DNA from: Rapana venosa
Lineage: Eukaryota > Mollusca > Gastropoda > Neogastropoda > Muricidae
Reading direction: 5' to 3'
NCBI GenBank assembly: GCA_028751875.1
Contig: CM054155.1
Location: forward strand, 55,085,492 to 55,149,491
Length of the DNA: 64,000 bases
In this document: piece by piece, positions 1 through 11,792 of the stretch
How the letters are laid out: each line of letters opens with the position of its first letter
Numbering within the stretch: the stretch's first letter is position 1
The notes under the pieces: model-generated
Told to the model about the DNA's origin: nothing
The model's database searches: none
Seen by the model: the letters and a program-made list of their open reading frames with translations, nothing else
Program-made: the position numbers and the translations under genes

Positions 1-1530
1 TTCCATTTTGACAGATTTTGATTGAATTTTGTTTACAAAAACTTTCCCGGAACCGGTCTGTGAGGTATGAATAAACCAGGTGAGGGCTGTGCTGTTAATA
101 CCAAACGTATTTTGGAGGCGAGAAAGAAAAAATTGAGTGATCTAAGGTATCAAAGGCTGCAGATAAGTCAAGAAAGAGTGAGGAGGGAGATTTTCCTGCA
201 TCAGAAGCAAGTAGAAGTGTTTTCTAAAGTATGGACTAGGTGGTTTTGGTGCTGTGGTTGGGCGATAGGCAGACAAAAAGGGGGAAAATTTTGGGAATGA
301 AGGTGCTTTTGGGCTTTTTTGGAACAATTTTTCTAGTACTTTAGAGACAAGGGTAATTTGAGACACCCAAATTCTTCAGGATTTTTGGATCGGTCGTGCT
401 TTTTCATAGAGTTGACTATTCTGTTTTAAAGCTGAGGAAAATTTCCTAACGGAAGAATAGTTTACTATTTTGGTAGGCACAAGTTGTGGAAGGGTTTTGT
501 GAGAAAACAGGAGCAGGTATGGGATAAAGGTCGCATGATTTTATAGTCATTTCCTTCAGAATTGTCATGATTTCTTTTTCACTTGTGGGATGGAAGGAAA
601 AGAGAGGAGTGCCAGTGAACTGGGGGTCAGGAGGCGCAGGCTGGAATTGAGTTGATCAAGTCTGGAGCGTATGTTTCGAACTTTGTCTGAAAAGAAGGCA
701 GAAAATATGGATGGAAGTTCAGACAGGCTGTGGGTGTTAGGCAGAGGAGTTGTTTTTGCAGATCCAAGGAGATTTGAGGTGAGGGAAAAAAGAGATTTTA
801 TGGATGTAGCACAGAGAATTTGGGAAGAGTAGTAGTCTGTCTTTGCTGAATGGATTAAGTGTTTGACTTTGTTTATTTGTTTTCGGAAAAGCTGTTTGTT
901 GATTTCGGTTTTTGACTTTCGCCACTGCCGTTCTAGTTGCCGGCGTTTGCGCTTCGCTATCAAGATGTCTTGGGTATACCATGGCGCACAGGGTCTGTCA
1001 GGGAGGAGATGATCAGTAGGAGGTGCATCAAGCAATTGGCGGAGAATAGTGTTATAGTGATCAGAGAGGCCAGTGTGGTCAGAGGTTTTTGAAAAACGTT
1101 CGGAAGCTTGGGAATAGAAGGTATGAATGTCTAAGGCCTTAAGATTGCGCCGAGTAACATATTTCTTCTTTCTGACAGGTTTTGTGATGTTGAGATGGAA
1201 AAGAATGACGGAATGATCAGAATGCAGTTCGTCGGTGACAGGAACAGATGTGACAAGATTGCATGAAGCATTAGTAATCAGCCAGTCTAAAATATGACCA
1301 GATCTGTGCGTTGCTTCGTTTACCAGTTGGGAGAGAGAATGGTTGGACAGAGAAAGAGAAAGACGTTTGACATCTGGAGAAGACTGGTTGTCGAAATGGA
1401 AGTTGAAGTCACCAAGAAATATAAGTTTACTGGGAGAGAGGCTGTAGTGGTCGAGGAGTGACTGGAATTCTTGGTGAAAAAGAGATGTTAGGTTTTTTAC
1501 GGCTGGGAGGTGGACGGTAAAGGCAGCAGA
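1..1530 (-). mobile_element. CR1/L2-like LINE fragment (endonuclease to start of RT)
   Basis: The minus strand reads from the endonuclease region (near 1530) through the linker (565-1035, with a motif like PPTDHLLPDRPCAPWY) into the start of reverse transcriptase at base 1. The same order and sequence recur in the copies at 5652-9145, 31940-35190 and 63046-64000, which is why I group them. The reading frame is broken by stops and indels, so this is a dead copy. It runs off the left window edge. At its right end it abuts a plus-strand LINE 3' end rather than its own 5' end. Confidence 0.8.
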
Positions 1531-1534
1531 TAGT

Positions 1535-1750
1535 AATAGAGTTAAGCTAAGATTCTCCCCTCTTGTTCCATTTCATTTTTGTCCCTGCCCTCAACAGCCA
1601 AAACCCCATCACCCTGCCCGAGAGTAAACCTTTATGTATGTGTGGTGTGTGTGTGTGTGTGTGCCTGTTGAACAGGATTGTGTGTGTATACATTTGAACT
1701 TGTAAAAAAAAGCAACCTTATTAATTGTAACTAGCTGCATGTGAATGCTA
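1535..1750 (+). mobile_element. CR1/L2-like LINE 3' UTR fragment
   Basis: The sequence closely matches the 3' UTR of the copy at 18505-18980: a pyrimidine-rich stretch with CCCCTGCCC-type words, a GT-rich tract, then ACATTTGAACTTGTAAAA. It lacks the terminal (ATT)n tail and is cut off where the RTE-like fragment begins. Confidence 0.7.
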
Positions 1751-1755
1751 CCAAG

Positions 1756-2388
1756 ATGCTACCACTACCAAGATCAAAGTCAGTGGAAAAGAATTTGAGG
1801 TTGTAGATCACTTCAAGTACCTTGGAGCTATTATTAGTGAAGAAGGTTCAAAACCGAAATCCTTGCGAGAGCTGCACAAACAATAGCAGCAATGGCAAAG
1901 CTCAAGACTATCTGGATAGACCGAAACATCTCTCTCAGGACCAAGGTCAAGCTACTGCATGTACTAGTAATCTCTACATATCTGTATGCGTGCGAATCCT
2001 GGACATTGAATGCAGATCTACAAAGGAGGACCCAGGCTCTAGAGACGAGATACCTCAGAAGACTCCTTGGCATTTTATACATGGACCACACTACCAACAA
2101 CGAAGTCCTACAAACCATCACCCAACAAGTAAAGCACTACGAAAGCCTGCTGACCACAGTCAAGAAAAGGAAGCTCAGATGGTACGAACATGTGACTAGA
2201 TCAGATAAGCTGTCCAAAACCATACTGCATTGAACAATGCAGGGGAAGAGAAGGCGAGGCAGACAGAGGAAGAAATGGACAGACAACATCACTGAATTGA
2301 CAGGGAAGAGCTTCTCCACAACCCAGGCACTTGCACACAACCGCCGCAAATGGAGCCAGGTGGTGCAACCTTCGTCAATACATGTGCC
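1756..2388 (+). pseudogene. RTE-like LINE, C-terminal part of the polyprotein
   Basis: The encoded protein has the RTE/BovB-like C-terminal pattern: FKYLGAIISEEGSK, then YACESWTLNADLQRR, then LRRLLGI, then KRRRGRQRKKW. Two frameshifts or stops break it (near 1860 and at 2231), so it is non-functional. It stops at the N gap, so its 3' end cannot be seen. It belongs to the same family as the copy at 15465-18490. Confidence 0.8.
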
Positions 2389-2888
2389 NNNNNNNNNNNN
2401 NNNNNNNNNNNNNNNNNNNNNNNNNNNNNNNNNNNNNNNNNNNNNNNNNNNNNNNNNNNNNNNNNNNNNNNNNNNNNNNNNNNNNNNNNNNNNNNNNNNN
2501 NNNNNNNNNNNNNNNNNNNNNNNNNNNNNNNNNNNNNNNNNNNNNNNNNNNNNNNNNNNNNNNNNNNNNNNNNNNNNNNNNNNNNNNNNNNNNNNNNNNN
2601 NNNNNNNNNNNNNNNNNNNNNNNNNNNNNNNNNNNNNNNNNNNNNNNNNNNNNNNNNNNNNNNNNNNNNNNNNNNNNNNNNNNNNNNNNNNNNNNNNNNN
2701 NNNNNNNNNNNNNNNNNNNNNNNNNNNNNNNNNNNNNNNNNNNNNNNNNNNNNNNNNNNNNNNNNNNNNNNNNNNNNNNNNNNNNNNNNNNNNNNNNNNN
2801 NNNNNNNNNNNNNNNNNNNNNNNNNNNNNNNNNNNNNNNNNNNNNNNNNNNNNNNNNNNNNNNNNNNNNNNNNNNNNNNNNNNNNNNN
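2389..2888. other. Assembly gap (500 N)
   Basis: Exactly 500 undetermined bases, the size of a conventional scaffold gap of unknown true length. Any translation across it is meaningless. Confidence 1.
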
Positions 2889-3190
2889 TTTCCCCTTTTT
2901 TATCTCTCGGGGAATAACTGGGGCCACACTATTGAATGTCTAAAAATATCGTTAAGACATTTCATAAAGACAACTTTAAAAAACCTTTAACAAGTAGATA
3001 AAATACAAACAATTTAATAATTAGTAACATCAAGTTTTGGGAAAATAAGCATATTTAGATAATAAAACAAATTTAAAAATACAAATATATCATAAGCATA
3101 ATAATAACAGTTTACATAGAGAACGAGAAAACTGAATATATTTTGACAGCAACCTGGTATTGGTTTTGCTGTTTTAAACCTAAAAACAAG
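2889..3190. other. AT-rich DNA, nothing recognised
   Basis: A run of A/T-rich sequence with no coding frame, repeat unit or RNA signature that I can see. It separates the gap from the first minisatellite. Confidence 0.5.
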
Positions 3191-3194
3191 TGTA

Positions 3195-3765
3195 GCTGTC
3201 GGTCCACCCGGCTACAGAATGATCCCATCATTTTGTTTTTTCTGTATAGAATGATCCCAACATTCTGGTTTCTTTGTGGGGAAAATAATCCCACCATTCT
3301 TGTTTCTCTGTGTAGATTGATCTCAAAATTCTGGTTATCTGGTAGAATAATAACATTCGGGTTGATCGTGTAAAATAACATTCGGGTTTATCTATGTAGA
3401 ATGATAATCTGGTATTTTCTGTGTAAATGATAAATTCTGGTTTTCCTTGTAGAATGATATTGCTGTTTCTCTTTGAGAATAACAACATCTGATTTCTGTG
3501 TAGAATATCATTCGGGATCTCTATGTAGAAAGATATCATCAAATGTAGAAAGATATCATTTTGTTTTTAAATACAGAAAACCCAGAAATTCCTAGTTTTC
3601 TAACCCAGAATGATATTCGTTTCTCTTGTAGAATAATAACATTGGGGTTTCTCTGTGTAAATATAACAGTGCGGTTTCTCTGTGTAGAATGATAAAAATT
3701 GTGGTTTCTCTGTATTTGAATCGAACCCACATTCGGGTTTCTCTGTAATTAAGTAGGTCTATTGA
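3195..3765. repeat. Degenerate ~30-bp minisatellite with TCTCTGTGTAGAATGAT unit (left copy)
   Basis: Repeated units are built around TTTCTCTGTGTAG followed by AATGAT and ACATTCTGG, spaced about 28-32 bp, with many substitutions and indels. The same array lies at 40618-40850 and 41385-41890, in both cases close to the same following exon. Each unit has a pyrimidine run followed by TAG, so it resembles a 3' splice site. Confidence 0.85.
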
Positions 3766-3811
3766 AATAACACTGTTATGTCTCTGTACAGCTCATTGAT
3801 AATTCCTGCAG

Positions 3812-3935
3812 GTATCCAACCCAGGGCGGCTACAGCATCTAATAGTGATCGAAACAACTCACCAATGCCCTGAAGATCATCATGTACCTTACCAATGTCA
3901 CTGATGCTGTCTCAACTCTATCCTGATATATGGAA
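3812..3935 (+). pseudogene. Broken copy of the last exon of the secreted Cys-rich gene
   Basis: After an acceptor-like TTCCTGCAG ending at 3811, the sequence matches the last exon at 41963-42096 almost base for base at first (GTATCCAA, GCTACAGCATCTAA). A one-base deletion near 3854 shifts the frame and gives a stop at 3873, so only about 20 codons could be read, against 44 in the intact copy. The matching DNA extends to about 3935. The upstream exons of this paralogue are not in the window. It could be a pseudogene, a paralogue with a shorter C-terminus, or a sequencing error in a poorly polished stretch. Confidence 0.7.
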
Positions 3936-4500
3936 TGAAACCGCCCAATCATCATCCACAATGTACGGCAAAAGCTTACTTCTATGCCCTAACTTCAAGA
4001 GGTAATCATGCCTATTTTTGCAGCTACGTGAAAGCAACTAATGTTTGATGTTTGTAATCAAAGTAAGTTTTAAACAATCCATTCCTTCATGAACAAAACG
4101 AGGGGAAAGGAATAGTGTCCCTGTGGAACACATTACTGATCCATGGGTTACATGCGTGTATTGCTTTTTCTGGTTTGACTCAGTTGACTTTCATGTGAAA
4201 ACACCCAGTATGTCATAATGACTTCAAAACGTTTTAAACTTAAGGTTGATAACACTCCTGTTGTTAAGTGCTCTTTTGTTTGATCCTTCAACACAGTGAT
4301 GGGTGTCCTATTTTATGTATTTGGTGTGCGCCTTCGCGCACGCGCGCGCGTGTGTGTGTTGTGTGTGGTGTGTAAACGTTGCTTTCAGAACAGTATGCTG
4401 TAAGCCTGAATGTTGGTGTGTGTGTATGTTTATCATCCTTTTCTGTGTAATTGTTAACAATTCTGAGCTAAATGTTAACATTCATGCTCTGTACTTTGTT
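3936..4500. other. 3' flank of the left duplicate, non-coding
   Basis: This stretch aligns with 42100-42660 (shared words include CAGCTACGTGAAAGCAACTA, AACAATCCATTCCTTCATG and GTGATGGGTGTCCTA). It includes a short GT/GC microsatellite near 4330-4370. No coding potential is visible. Confidence 0.7.
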
Positions 4501-4504
4501 AGCA

Positions 4505-4985
4505 CTTTTCTGTGGTAATTGTTAAAAATCTTGTTGTGCTAGTTGTTAGCATCTTGATATGCTAATTGTTATCATCCTTTCCTATGCTAGTTGTTAACAT
4601 TCTTGCTGTTTTAGTAGGTAGCATCCTTTCGTGCTAATTGGTGCCCTTTCCTTAAAATTTGTAACATTCTTAACGTGCTAAATGGTGACATTCTTAGCGT
4701 GCTAATTGGTAACATACTTAGCGTGCTAATTGATAGTATCCTTAATGTGCTAATTGTTAACATCCTTAATGTGCTAATTGTTAGTATCCTTTCCTCGCTA
4801 GTTGTTAGCATCCTTTCTAAGCTTATTGTACTAATAGTGCTTAATGTACTAATTCTTAACATCCCTACTAATTCTTAACATTCCTGCTATGAACTATGTT
4901 AGCATTCTTTTGTGCTAATTGTTAACATCCTTTCTGTACTAATTCATTCGCATTCTCACTGTATTGCTTTATTAGTTTTGTTGCT
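4505..4985. repeat. ~22-bp minisatellite, GCTAATTGTTAACAT units (left copy)
   Basis: Imperfect tandem units carry GCTAATTGTTA then ACAT or GCAT and CCTT. The same array follows the intact last exon at 42700-43113 and 43573-43960, so it predates the duplication. Confidence 0.85.
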
Positions 4986-5039
4986 ATGTTAGTATCTTTC
5001 CTGTGTTACTTTGCACGCATGCTGTCTTACAATTATGCA

Positions 5040-5100
5040 CTGCTTATTCAATGTACCATCTGAAAATAAAAGTTTGACTTTGACTTTGACTTTGACTGTG
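5040..5100 (+). mobile_element. Short LINE tail with AATAAA and (TTTGAC)n
   Basis: AAAATAAAAG is followed by four TTGACTT-type units, a tail like that of the LINE relics near 55824 and 57790. The equivalent point in the right duplicate lacks it, so it is probably a very short 5'-truncated insertion. Confidence 0.45.
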
Positions 5101-5104
5101 TATG

Positions 5105-5651
5105 TATCCTTGATGTCTTACTTTGTTTGCAACTCTGCTGTTTTGCTTTGTGTGTATCCTTGCTGTGCTTCTTTGTGTGTATCCTTGCTGTGCTTCTTTG
5201 TGTGTATCCTTTCTGTTTGCTTTGGGTTTTTTTTGTGTTTGCTTTGTTTTCCCCGTATGTTTTTGCTTGTACCTTGTGCGTTACTTTCCCTTTTATCCTT
5301 GCTGTGTTGCTTTACATCCTTGCTATCTTGCTTTGCATCCTGCTAAACTTGCTTTGGATCCTTTCTGTGCGCTTTTGTATCTTGCTTTGTATCCTTCTAA
5401 CATGGGTTTGCATCCTTGCTTTTGCTGCTTTACATCTTTCGATCTTGTTTGCATCCTTGCTATCTGCTTTGGATCCTGCTGTCTGCCTTTGGTTCCTTCA
5501 TCTTGCTTTTTATCCATGCTACATGCTTTGCATCCTTGCTGTCCTGCTTTATATCCTAGGCTAATCTTTGCAATACCTTGCTTTGTATCCTTCTGTGTTG
5601 CTTTGTATCTTTGCTTGGGCTTTGCTTTGTTTGGATCTTTTCTGTGATACT
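5105..5651. repeat. ~21-bp minisatellite, CTTTGTATCCTTGCTGTG units (left part)
   Basis: Tandem units of TATCCTTGCTGTGTTGCTTTG type have many single-base indels. The array resumes at 9175 on the other side of the LINE, so the LINE landed inside it. Long reading frames here are by-products of the repeat. Confidence 0.8.
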
Positions 5652-8600
5652 TTAATAATAATAATAATAATAATATATGGAATTTATATAGCGCTGAATC
5701 TTGTAAAAAAACAAAACAAATCGAAGCGCTTGCACTCAATCATTTACAGGCATGCAACTCTCCTTAAACATAAAGCAACAGATTTCCAACCCAAAGCGCG
5801 AAACACAACCACCACACGCCCCACACAAACACACACACACACACACGAACAACACTTAGAAGGTGAAAGATGCTGTTGAAAATTAGGGACAGATATGTGG
5901 GGGGAAAGTCTCAGGTAGGAAATAATGTGTTTTGATGCTGGATTTGAAGAATTAATGAATGCTTTGGCAAAATGAAAGAGGGAGGTCATTCCAGGTGGAT
6001 TTACCAGAAACAGAAAGGAGCGACGGCCAACAGTGGTTGTTTGAATCTGGTGTTCGAAAGCACAAAGTATCTGCGGCTGAACGAAGGGGAAAGGGATGAA
6101 TGTACAGGGGAAGAAAAGTTACAAAAGATAAGAGGGTGCAGATTTGTGAGACATTTGAAACAAGGGTATTGATTTTATACTCCAGTCTTTGTGAGACAGG
6201 CAACCAGTGAAGAGATCGCAGAAGAGGAGTGATGTGTTTTAGATTTTTCTTTCTTAGGACCAGTCGAGCTGCAGAGTTTTGTATGCGTTGAAGAGAGTGG
6301 ATAGATGATCTGGGAGCCACCAAAAGAGAATTACAGTAGTCTAAACGTGAAAGAATGAGAGATGTGACAAGCTTGGGAAATTTTCATCAGGACAGATACT
6401 TGCGAATTGCGCTTATGCCCGTAGTTATGTAGCAAGACTGGCAGTCTGGTGATGAATTTTTTCATAGAGAGTGTGTTGTCAAGAACTACTCCAAAAAACT
6501 TCACAGAGTTGGACAAAGGAACTGATTAAATTTCCGATTCTATTTAAGTTTCTGTGATAGAGGAAAGTTTATGTTGGTCCCCCATGAGCATGGCTTCGGT
6601 TTTATCGGGATTAAGTTGTAACTTGTTCTAAGTCATCCAGTTTTGAATGTCTTGAAGGCAGTAGGACATATTTGTCAGGGGGAAGGCAAGTTTTCAACAG
6701 TATCGCTGCACTGAAGCTGAGTATCATCGCATAGAAATGATGATCAATAGGTGGTTGTTTATTATATGTGAGAGTGGAGCAGTGTAGAGAGTAAAGAGAA
6801 CAGGCCCAGGGCGATCCCTGCGGACTCCCCATTTCCCTTTTGACAGGTTTTGATTGAATTTTGTTTCAATCTTTCGGGAACCGGTCTGTGAGGGATGAAG
6901 AAACCAGTGAGGGCGGCCCATAAACCCAAAAACTTTTTTGGGGGCGAGAAAAGAATTGAGTGATCATGTATAAAAGGGCTGCAGATAAGTCAAAAAGGGT
7001 TAGAGGAGATTTTCCCACAGAAGCAAATAGAAGTGTATCTAAAGTGTGGATAGGTGGTTTCGGTGCTGTGGTTGGGGGGATAGGCAGCTGAAAATGGGGA
7101 AAAAGACATTGGGAAAGAAGGTACGTTGACTTTTGAGAACAACTTTTTCTAGTACTTTTGAGACAAAGGGAAGTTTTTAACAGCAAATTTTTTCAGAAAT
7201 TTGGGGTCGAGGTCCTTTTTAGTAAGGTGGACATTGTGTTTTTAAGACTGATGGGAAAATTTCCCGACTGAAGAGATGAGTTTACTATTTGTAAATAGGC
7301 CAATTTTGGAAAGGGAAAGTAAAAACAGGAGCAGGATGGGTCAAGGCGCATGATTTTTTAGCAATTCCCTTTAATTGTCAAATTTCTTTTTCCTTTGGAT
7401 GGAAGGAAAAGAAGGGGGTGCCAGGAACTGGGGGGGAGGGGCGCGGCTGGAAATTTAGTTTGACCATCTGGAGCGTTTTTTCGAAATTTTTCGAAAGAAG
7501 GGGAGAAAAATGGGGGAATTCAGACAGGCGTGGGTGTTAGGCAAGGATTTTTTTTGCAATCCAAGGAGATTTGAGGTAGGGAAAAAAAAATTTTATGGAT
7601 GTAGCAAGAGGACTTGGGGAAAATAGTAGTCTTCTTTTCGAATGGATTAAGAGTTTGACTTTGTTTATTTGTTTTCGGAAAAGCTGTTTGTTGATTTCGG
7701 TTTTTGACTTCCGCCACTGCCCGTTCCTAGTTGCCGCGTTTGCGCTTCGCTATCAATGATATTTTGGGTATACCAAGGCGCACAGGGTCTGTCAAGGAGG
7801 AAGATGATCATAGGAGGTGCATGCTCATCAAGCAGTTGGCGGAGAATAGTGTAATAGTGATCAGAGAGTCAGTGTGGTCAGAGGTTTTGTGAAAACGTAC
7901 GGAAGCTTGGAAGAGAAGGTATGAATGTCTAAGCCTTAAGATTGCGACGAGTAACATTTCTTCTTCTGACAGGTTTTGGATGTTGAGACGGAAAAGAAAG
8001 GCCGGAATGATCGGAATGCAGTTTTCGTCGTGACAGAAACAGATGTGACATTATTGAATGAAGCATAGTAATCACTAGTCTAAAATATGACTAAGAATCT
8101 TGCGTTGCTTCCGTTTACCAGTTGAGAGAGAGAATGGTTGGACAAGAGAAAGAGAAAGACCTTTGACATCTGAGAAGACTGGTTGTCGAAATGGAAGTTG
8201 AAGTCAACCAAGAATTATAAGTTTTAGTGGGAGAGAGGCTGTATTGGTCGAGGAGTGAACTGTAATTCTTGTGAAAAAAGAGATGTTAGTTGTTTTTTTA
8301 CGGCTGGGGAGGTGTGACGGTAAAGGCAGCAGATAGTAAATAGAGGGCCAGGTAAGGTTGAGATTGATTTTCGCAAACTTACAAAAGATTCATAAGAGAA
8401 TTGAAGGTTGTGACTGAAGAAAGACAAGGTTCCAATATGACCTTGAGAATGATGGCAATCCCACCTTCCTCGAGAGAGTCGGTAAAAAAAAAATAAAAGA
8501 AAGAAAATGGTTTTTATACCAGTATGAGTCAGCTGTTTTAGTTTTGGCTCATGTCCCCATGTGGTTTAAGCCAAGTTTCGGTGAGGAAGGTTAAGTCAAT

Positions 8601-9145
8601 GTTTTTTTTCAGATATGAAATCAATATGTAGTCGGCTTTTTCATTTGGACAGACAGACTGCACATTGGAACAAACAAACTTGAATGGAGATGTAAGGAGG
8701 AGGAGAGGTTGGAAGATAAAGTGGTGAGTTTGGACACGCATCAGAGGAAGAGACGAAGGCGAAGGTGGAGATGCAGCTTAGCGAAGAACAGACAAGAGTT
8801 GTATGGGGATTCAGGAGTAGAAGAATGTGAGAAAGAACTGTGTTTAATCGAGGGGATTCGGTTTTTTTGAAACACATCGTGATATACATCATAATTATCA
8901 GAACAAAAAACATTATCAGAGTTACAAACAACAGAAACATCAAAGCTGAAGGGGCGGGTGGACAGTCAGCATGGGGTAAAGAAGCGTTGTCAGGAAATTG
9001 ACTGTCAGTAGGAGAGGGGTGGAGACACGGGAAGGAAGCCACCAAAAAAACTTTGGTGATGACGTCGGCCTGCCCGTGTTCCCCGTCTGTTTGCTGCGAT
9101 GAATTTGCCTAAGTGTGTCAAAAGCTGCCACAACACCAAGGAGCA
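5652..9145 (-). mobile_element. Nearly full-length CR1/L2-like LINE
   Basis: Read on the minus strand, the order is a 5' region (about 9145-8745), apurinic-type endonuclease start (near 8640: NVQS and FLTETWL motifs), linker (about 7800-7400), reverse transcriptase (about 7180-6330), a C-terminal region ending in a WNDLPLS motif (near 5980), and a 3' UTR. The terminal sequence carries GCGCTATATAAATTCCAT-like words and an (ATT)n tail at 5652-5670. Frames are interrupted throughout, so it is inactive. It sits inside a minisatellite that is uninterrupted in the right duplicate, so it inserted after the duplication or was lost from the other copy. The exact 5' boundary and target-site duplication could not be fixed. 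Confidence 0.8.
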
Positions 9146-9174
9146 AAGCGTGTACTGTCCGACAATCTCTGTAT

Positions 9175-9780
9175 CCCCCTTTTGTGTTTGCTTTGCTTGT
9201 GTATCCTGCTGTGTTACTTCTATTCTTGCATGTAGTAATTCAATCTAAATGTGCAACTTTCATTGAATCATTGCTGTTTACTTTGTCTCCGTGCTGCTGT
9301 AACTTTCATTGAATCCTTGCTGTGTTACTTTTCCGCATCTTGCTTTGATACTTGTATTCTTGCTCTGGTGCTTTGTAAATTCTGTCATGGTACTGTTAAG
9401 CAGTCTGCCATGTTACTGTTAAGCATTCTGCAAGGTTACTGTGTACATTTTCTGCCACTTTGCTGTGTTTAGCAATTCAGCTAAGTTGCTGTGTTTAGCA
9501 TTTCTGCAATGTTTACTGTGTTAGCATTCTGCATGTGCTGTGTTAGCATTCTGCCATGTTGTCCGTGTTTAGCATTTCGTACATGTTTGCTTTGCTAGCC
9601 TTTCGCCTGTCTTGCTGTGTTAGCATTTCTGCAATGTTGCTTGTTACCAATTCTGCCATGTTACTGTTTAGCATTTCTGCGCATGTTTGCAGTGTTAGCA
9701 TTTCTGCTATGTTTTTGCTGTGTTAGCATTTCCTGCCATGTTTGCTGTGTTAGCGCCCTTTTCTGTCACATTTCTTTAGG
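9175..9780. repeat. Minisatellites, TGCTGTGTTAC and GCATTTCTGCCATGTT units (left copy)
   Basis: Array units of about 21-25 bp change along the tract: first TTGCTGTGTTACTTT-type units, then GTTAGCATTTCTGCCATG units. The same order of unit types occurs at 43970-44300. Indels are frequent. Confidence 0.8.
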
Positions 9781-10600
9781 ATTTAGTATAGATTGCCCTG
9801 TTTTCCTTTCCTGTTAATATATCCTCTGTAAGCATTCCAGTTCTTCAGTTTTGCTTATAATTGCCTATTTTTCTTGCCATGTTGCATTGTTAATTTGATT
9901 ATAAGTTAGCTGCCTTTCACTTACAATTTGTTTACGTGCCATAATTTGTTAAGAAGTATATATAAGATGCATATGGAATTTGTTACCAAGCACGAGTAAA
10001 AGTTTAGAACGTTTCAAAGATGTCCACGCAAACTTCCTATTCAAAAAGGAAGAGTATGAAATTCTCTGTAGATACATAACTGTTTAAGTTTGACCATTGT
10101 GAAATATGGAATGAATTTGAATTATATATTCAATCAGCTGAAATGAAGAATATAGCAAATTTCTAACCTATTGGAAAACTCCAACTGTGTTGAATTAAAA
10201 ATTTCTTTTTAATTGGTTCAGAAAAGATCACCTGTTTACCATTTTAGTTTCGATTTGTCCGGATAATAATCTATGAAAACAGTCTGGACTTTAGCTCAGC
10301 ACCATGATCACTTAAAAATACCGCCCTCTTTAACACCACCAATAGTCTTATATTCATTTTGCTGAAATGTAGTTACATAGTGGATAACATAACCCTTGTT
10401 GCTTTTCTTGACAACTTCCAGCGATTTTGTTCAGTTGTTCCCAAATTTAACTGTTTCAAGTGTTGAGTTTAGTTATCTTGCGTGTTTGCACATTCAAATG
10501 TGTCCAATGTGGTTTTGAAATAAACTTTGCCTCGCATTGGCAATACAAGTGTATATTGTGTGTTGTGTGTGTGTGTGTGTGTGTTGCAACTGTGAGCGAG
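9781..10600. other. Right flank of the left duplicate
   Basis: Non-coding DNA that aligns loosely with 45860-46310 and 46670-46830 (shared words include ACACCACCAAT and CAATACAAGTGTATAT/TTACAAGTGTATATG). It lacks the SINE present at 46310-46660. A (GT)n tract near 10565-10583 marks the end of detectable similarity. Confidence 0.6.
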
Positions 10601-10990
10601 TGTGTATTTGTCAGTATGATTCCGTGTGTCTGTGCGTGCGTGTATACGCACCTATTTTTTCAAAAAAAGAGCAGCGTCACTCATTTTTTTCTTATTTTCC
10701 TGTCTGCAAAATGGATGTGTTTCCCTGTCATAGAAGCTTTTTCTCCTAGAATTTTGCCAAGGACAACTCTCTTGCTGCTGTGGATTCTTTTACAAGGACT
10801 GAATAATAATGTGTTGCACACAGAACCTCATTTCGTGGTTTTAACTGAAAATTTAGCAGCCAGACCACCACTGACAGCCTGGTGGATGAGGACAAAGTTT
10901 AGAAGCAAGTGGGGATCGATCCTGGACTTCTTGATTTCTAGGTAGGCAAATTACCTGTAGAACAACGATATGAAGAAGTGGTGCAGGCTT
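10601..10990. other. Unassigned non-coding DNA
   Basis: No repeat unit or protein motif was recognised. An open frame spanning the GT tract and this stretch has no family signature. Confidence 0.4.
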
Positions 10991-10991
10991 A

Positions 10992-11500
10992 GAACTCACT
11001 GAAGAGCGACCTATACCATGAACTCACTTAGGAGTGGCCTATACGATGAACTCACTAAGGAGTGGCCTGTACAATGAACTCACTGAGGAGTGCCCAAACC
11101 ATGAACTCACTGAGGAGTGCCTATACCATGAACTCACTGAGGAGTGGCCTATACCATGAACTCACTGAGGAGTGTCTATACCATGAACTCACTGAGGAGT
11201 GGCCTATACCATGAACTCACTGAGGAGTGGCCTATACCATGAGCTTACTGAAGAGTGGCTTATACCATAATGTGACTAAGGAAAAGGCTACGCCATTAAT
11301 TAAGAAGTAGCTTTTTACAATGAAATCTCTTTGGAGTAGACTACGCCATGGACTCACTGAGGAGTGGCTATACCATGAAGTCAGTACTGAGGAGCTATGA
11401 ACTCTCTACTGAGGAGTGGCCTATACCATGAACTCAATAAGGAGCAGACTATGCCATGAACTCACTAAAGAGTAGACTATGCCATGGACTGACTGATGAG
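10992..11500. repeat. 28-bp minisatellite (GAACTCACTGAGGAGTGG unit)
   Basis: About 18 tandem units share GAACTCACTGAGGAG and CCTATACCAT. The central units (about 11060-11240) are nearly identical and the edges are degenerate, as expected for unequal exchange or slippage. Confidence 0.9.
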
Positions 11501-11688
11501 TTGATGCTAGTGATCTGACAGCATGGTTCGAGCCACCACTGAGATGCCTGTTCATCCACTAAAACCAGGTTTCCATTATGAGCTTTCCTGATCATTTTCC
11601 ATCAAACTACTTTTAGAAAGTGTCATGTCTTTTTTACTGCATTTTATCGAATGTACTATCAGCAGTAGCCCAGTTCGTTCTGCATTAT

Positions 11689-11716
11689 CACACACACATA
11701 CATACATACACGCGCA

Positions 11717-11757
<41 letters not shown>

Positions 11758-11792
11758 GCGCGCATACACTAGACGCACACACACACAAACAC
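11689..11792. repeat. (CA)n/(CGCA)n microsatellite
   Basis: A compound CA/CG-rich dinucleotide run flanked by short CATA repeats. Confidence 0.95.

Noticed and set aside
2237..2990. Open frames spanning 2237-2990
   Set aside because: They cross the 500-N gap, so their length is meaningless.
5011..5647. Cysteine- and leucine-rich frames of 111-174 codons
   Set aside because: Produced by the TGT/CTT-rich 21-bp minisatellite. Multiple frames are open at once and no splice or start evidence exists.
10460..10945. 161-codon frame
   Set aside because: It spans a GT microsatellite and the end of the duplicated block, with no motif and no counterpart frame in the right duplicate.
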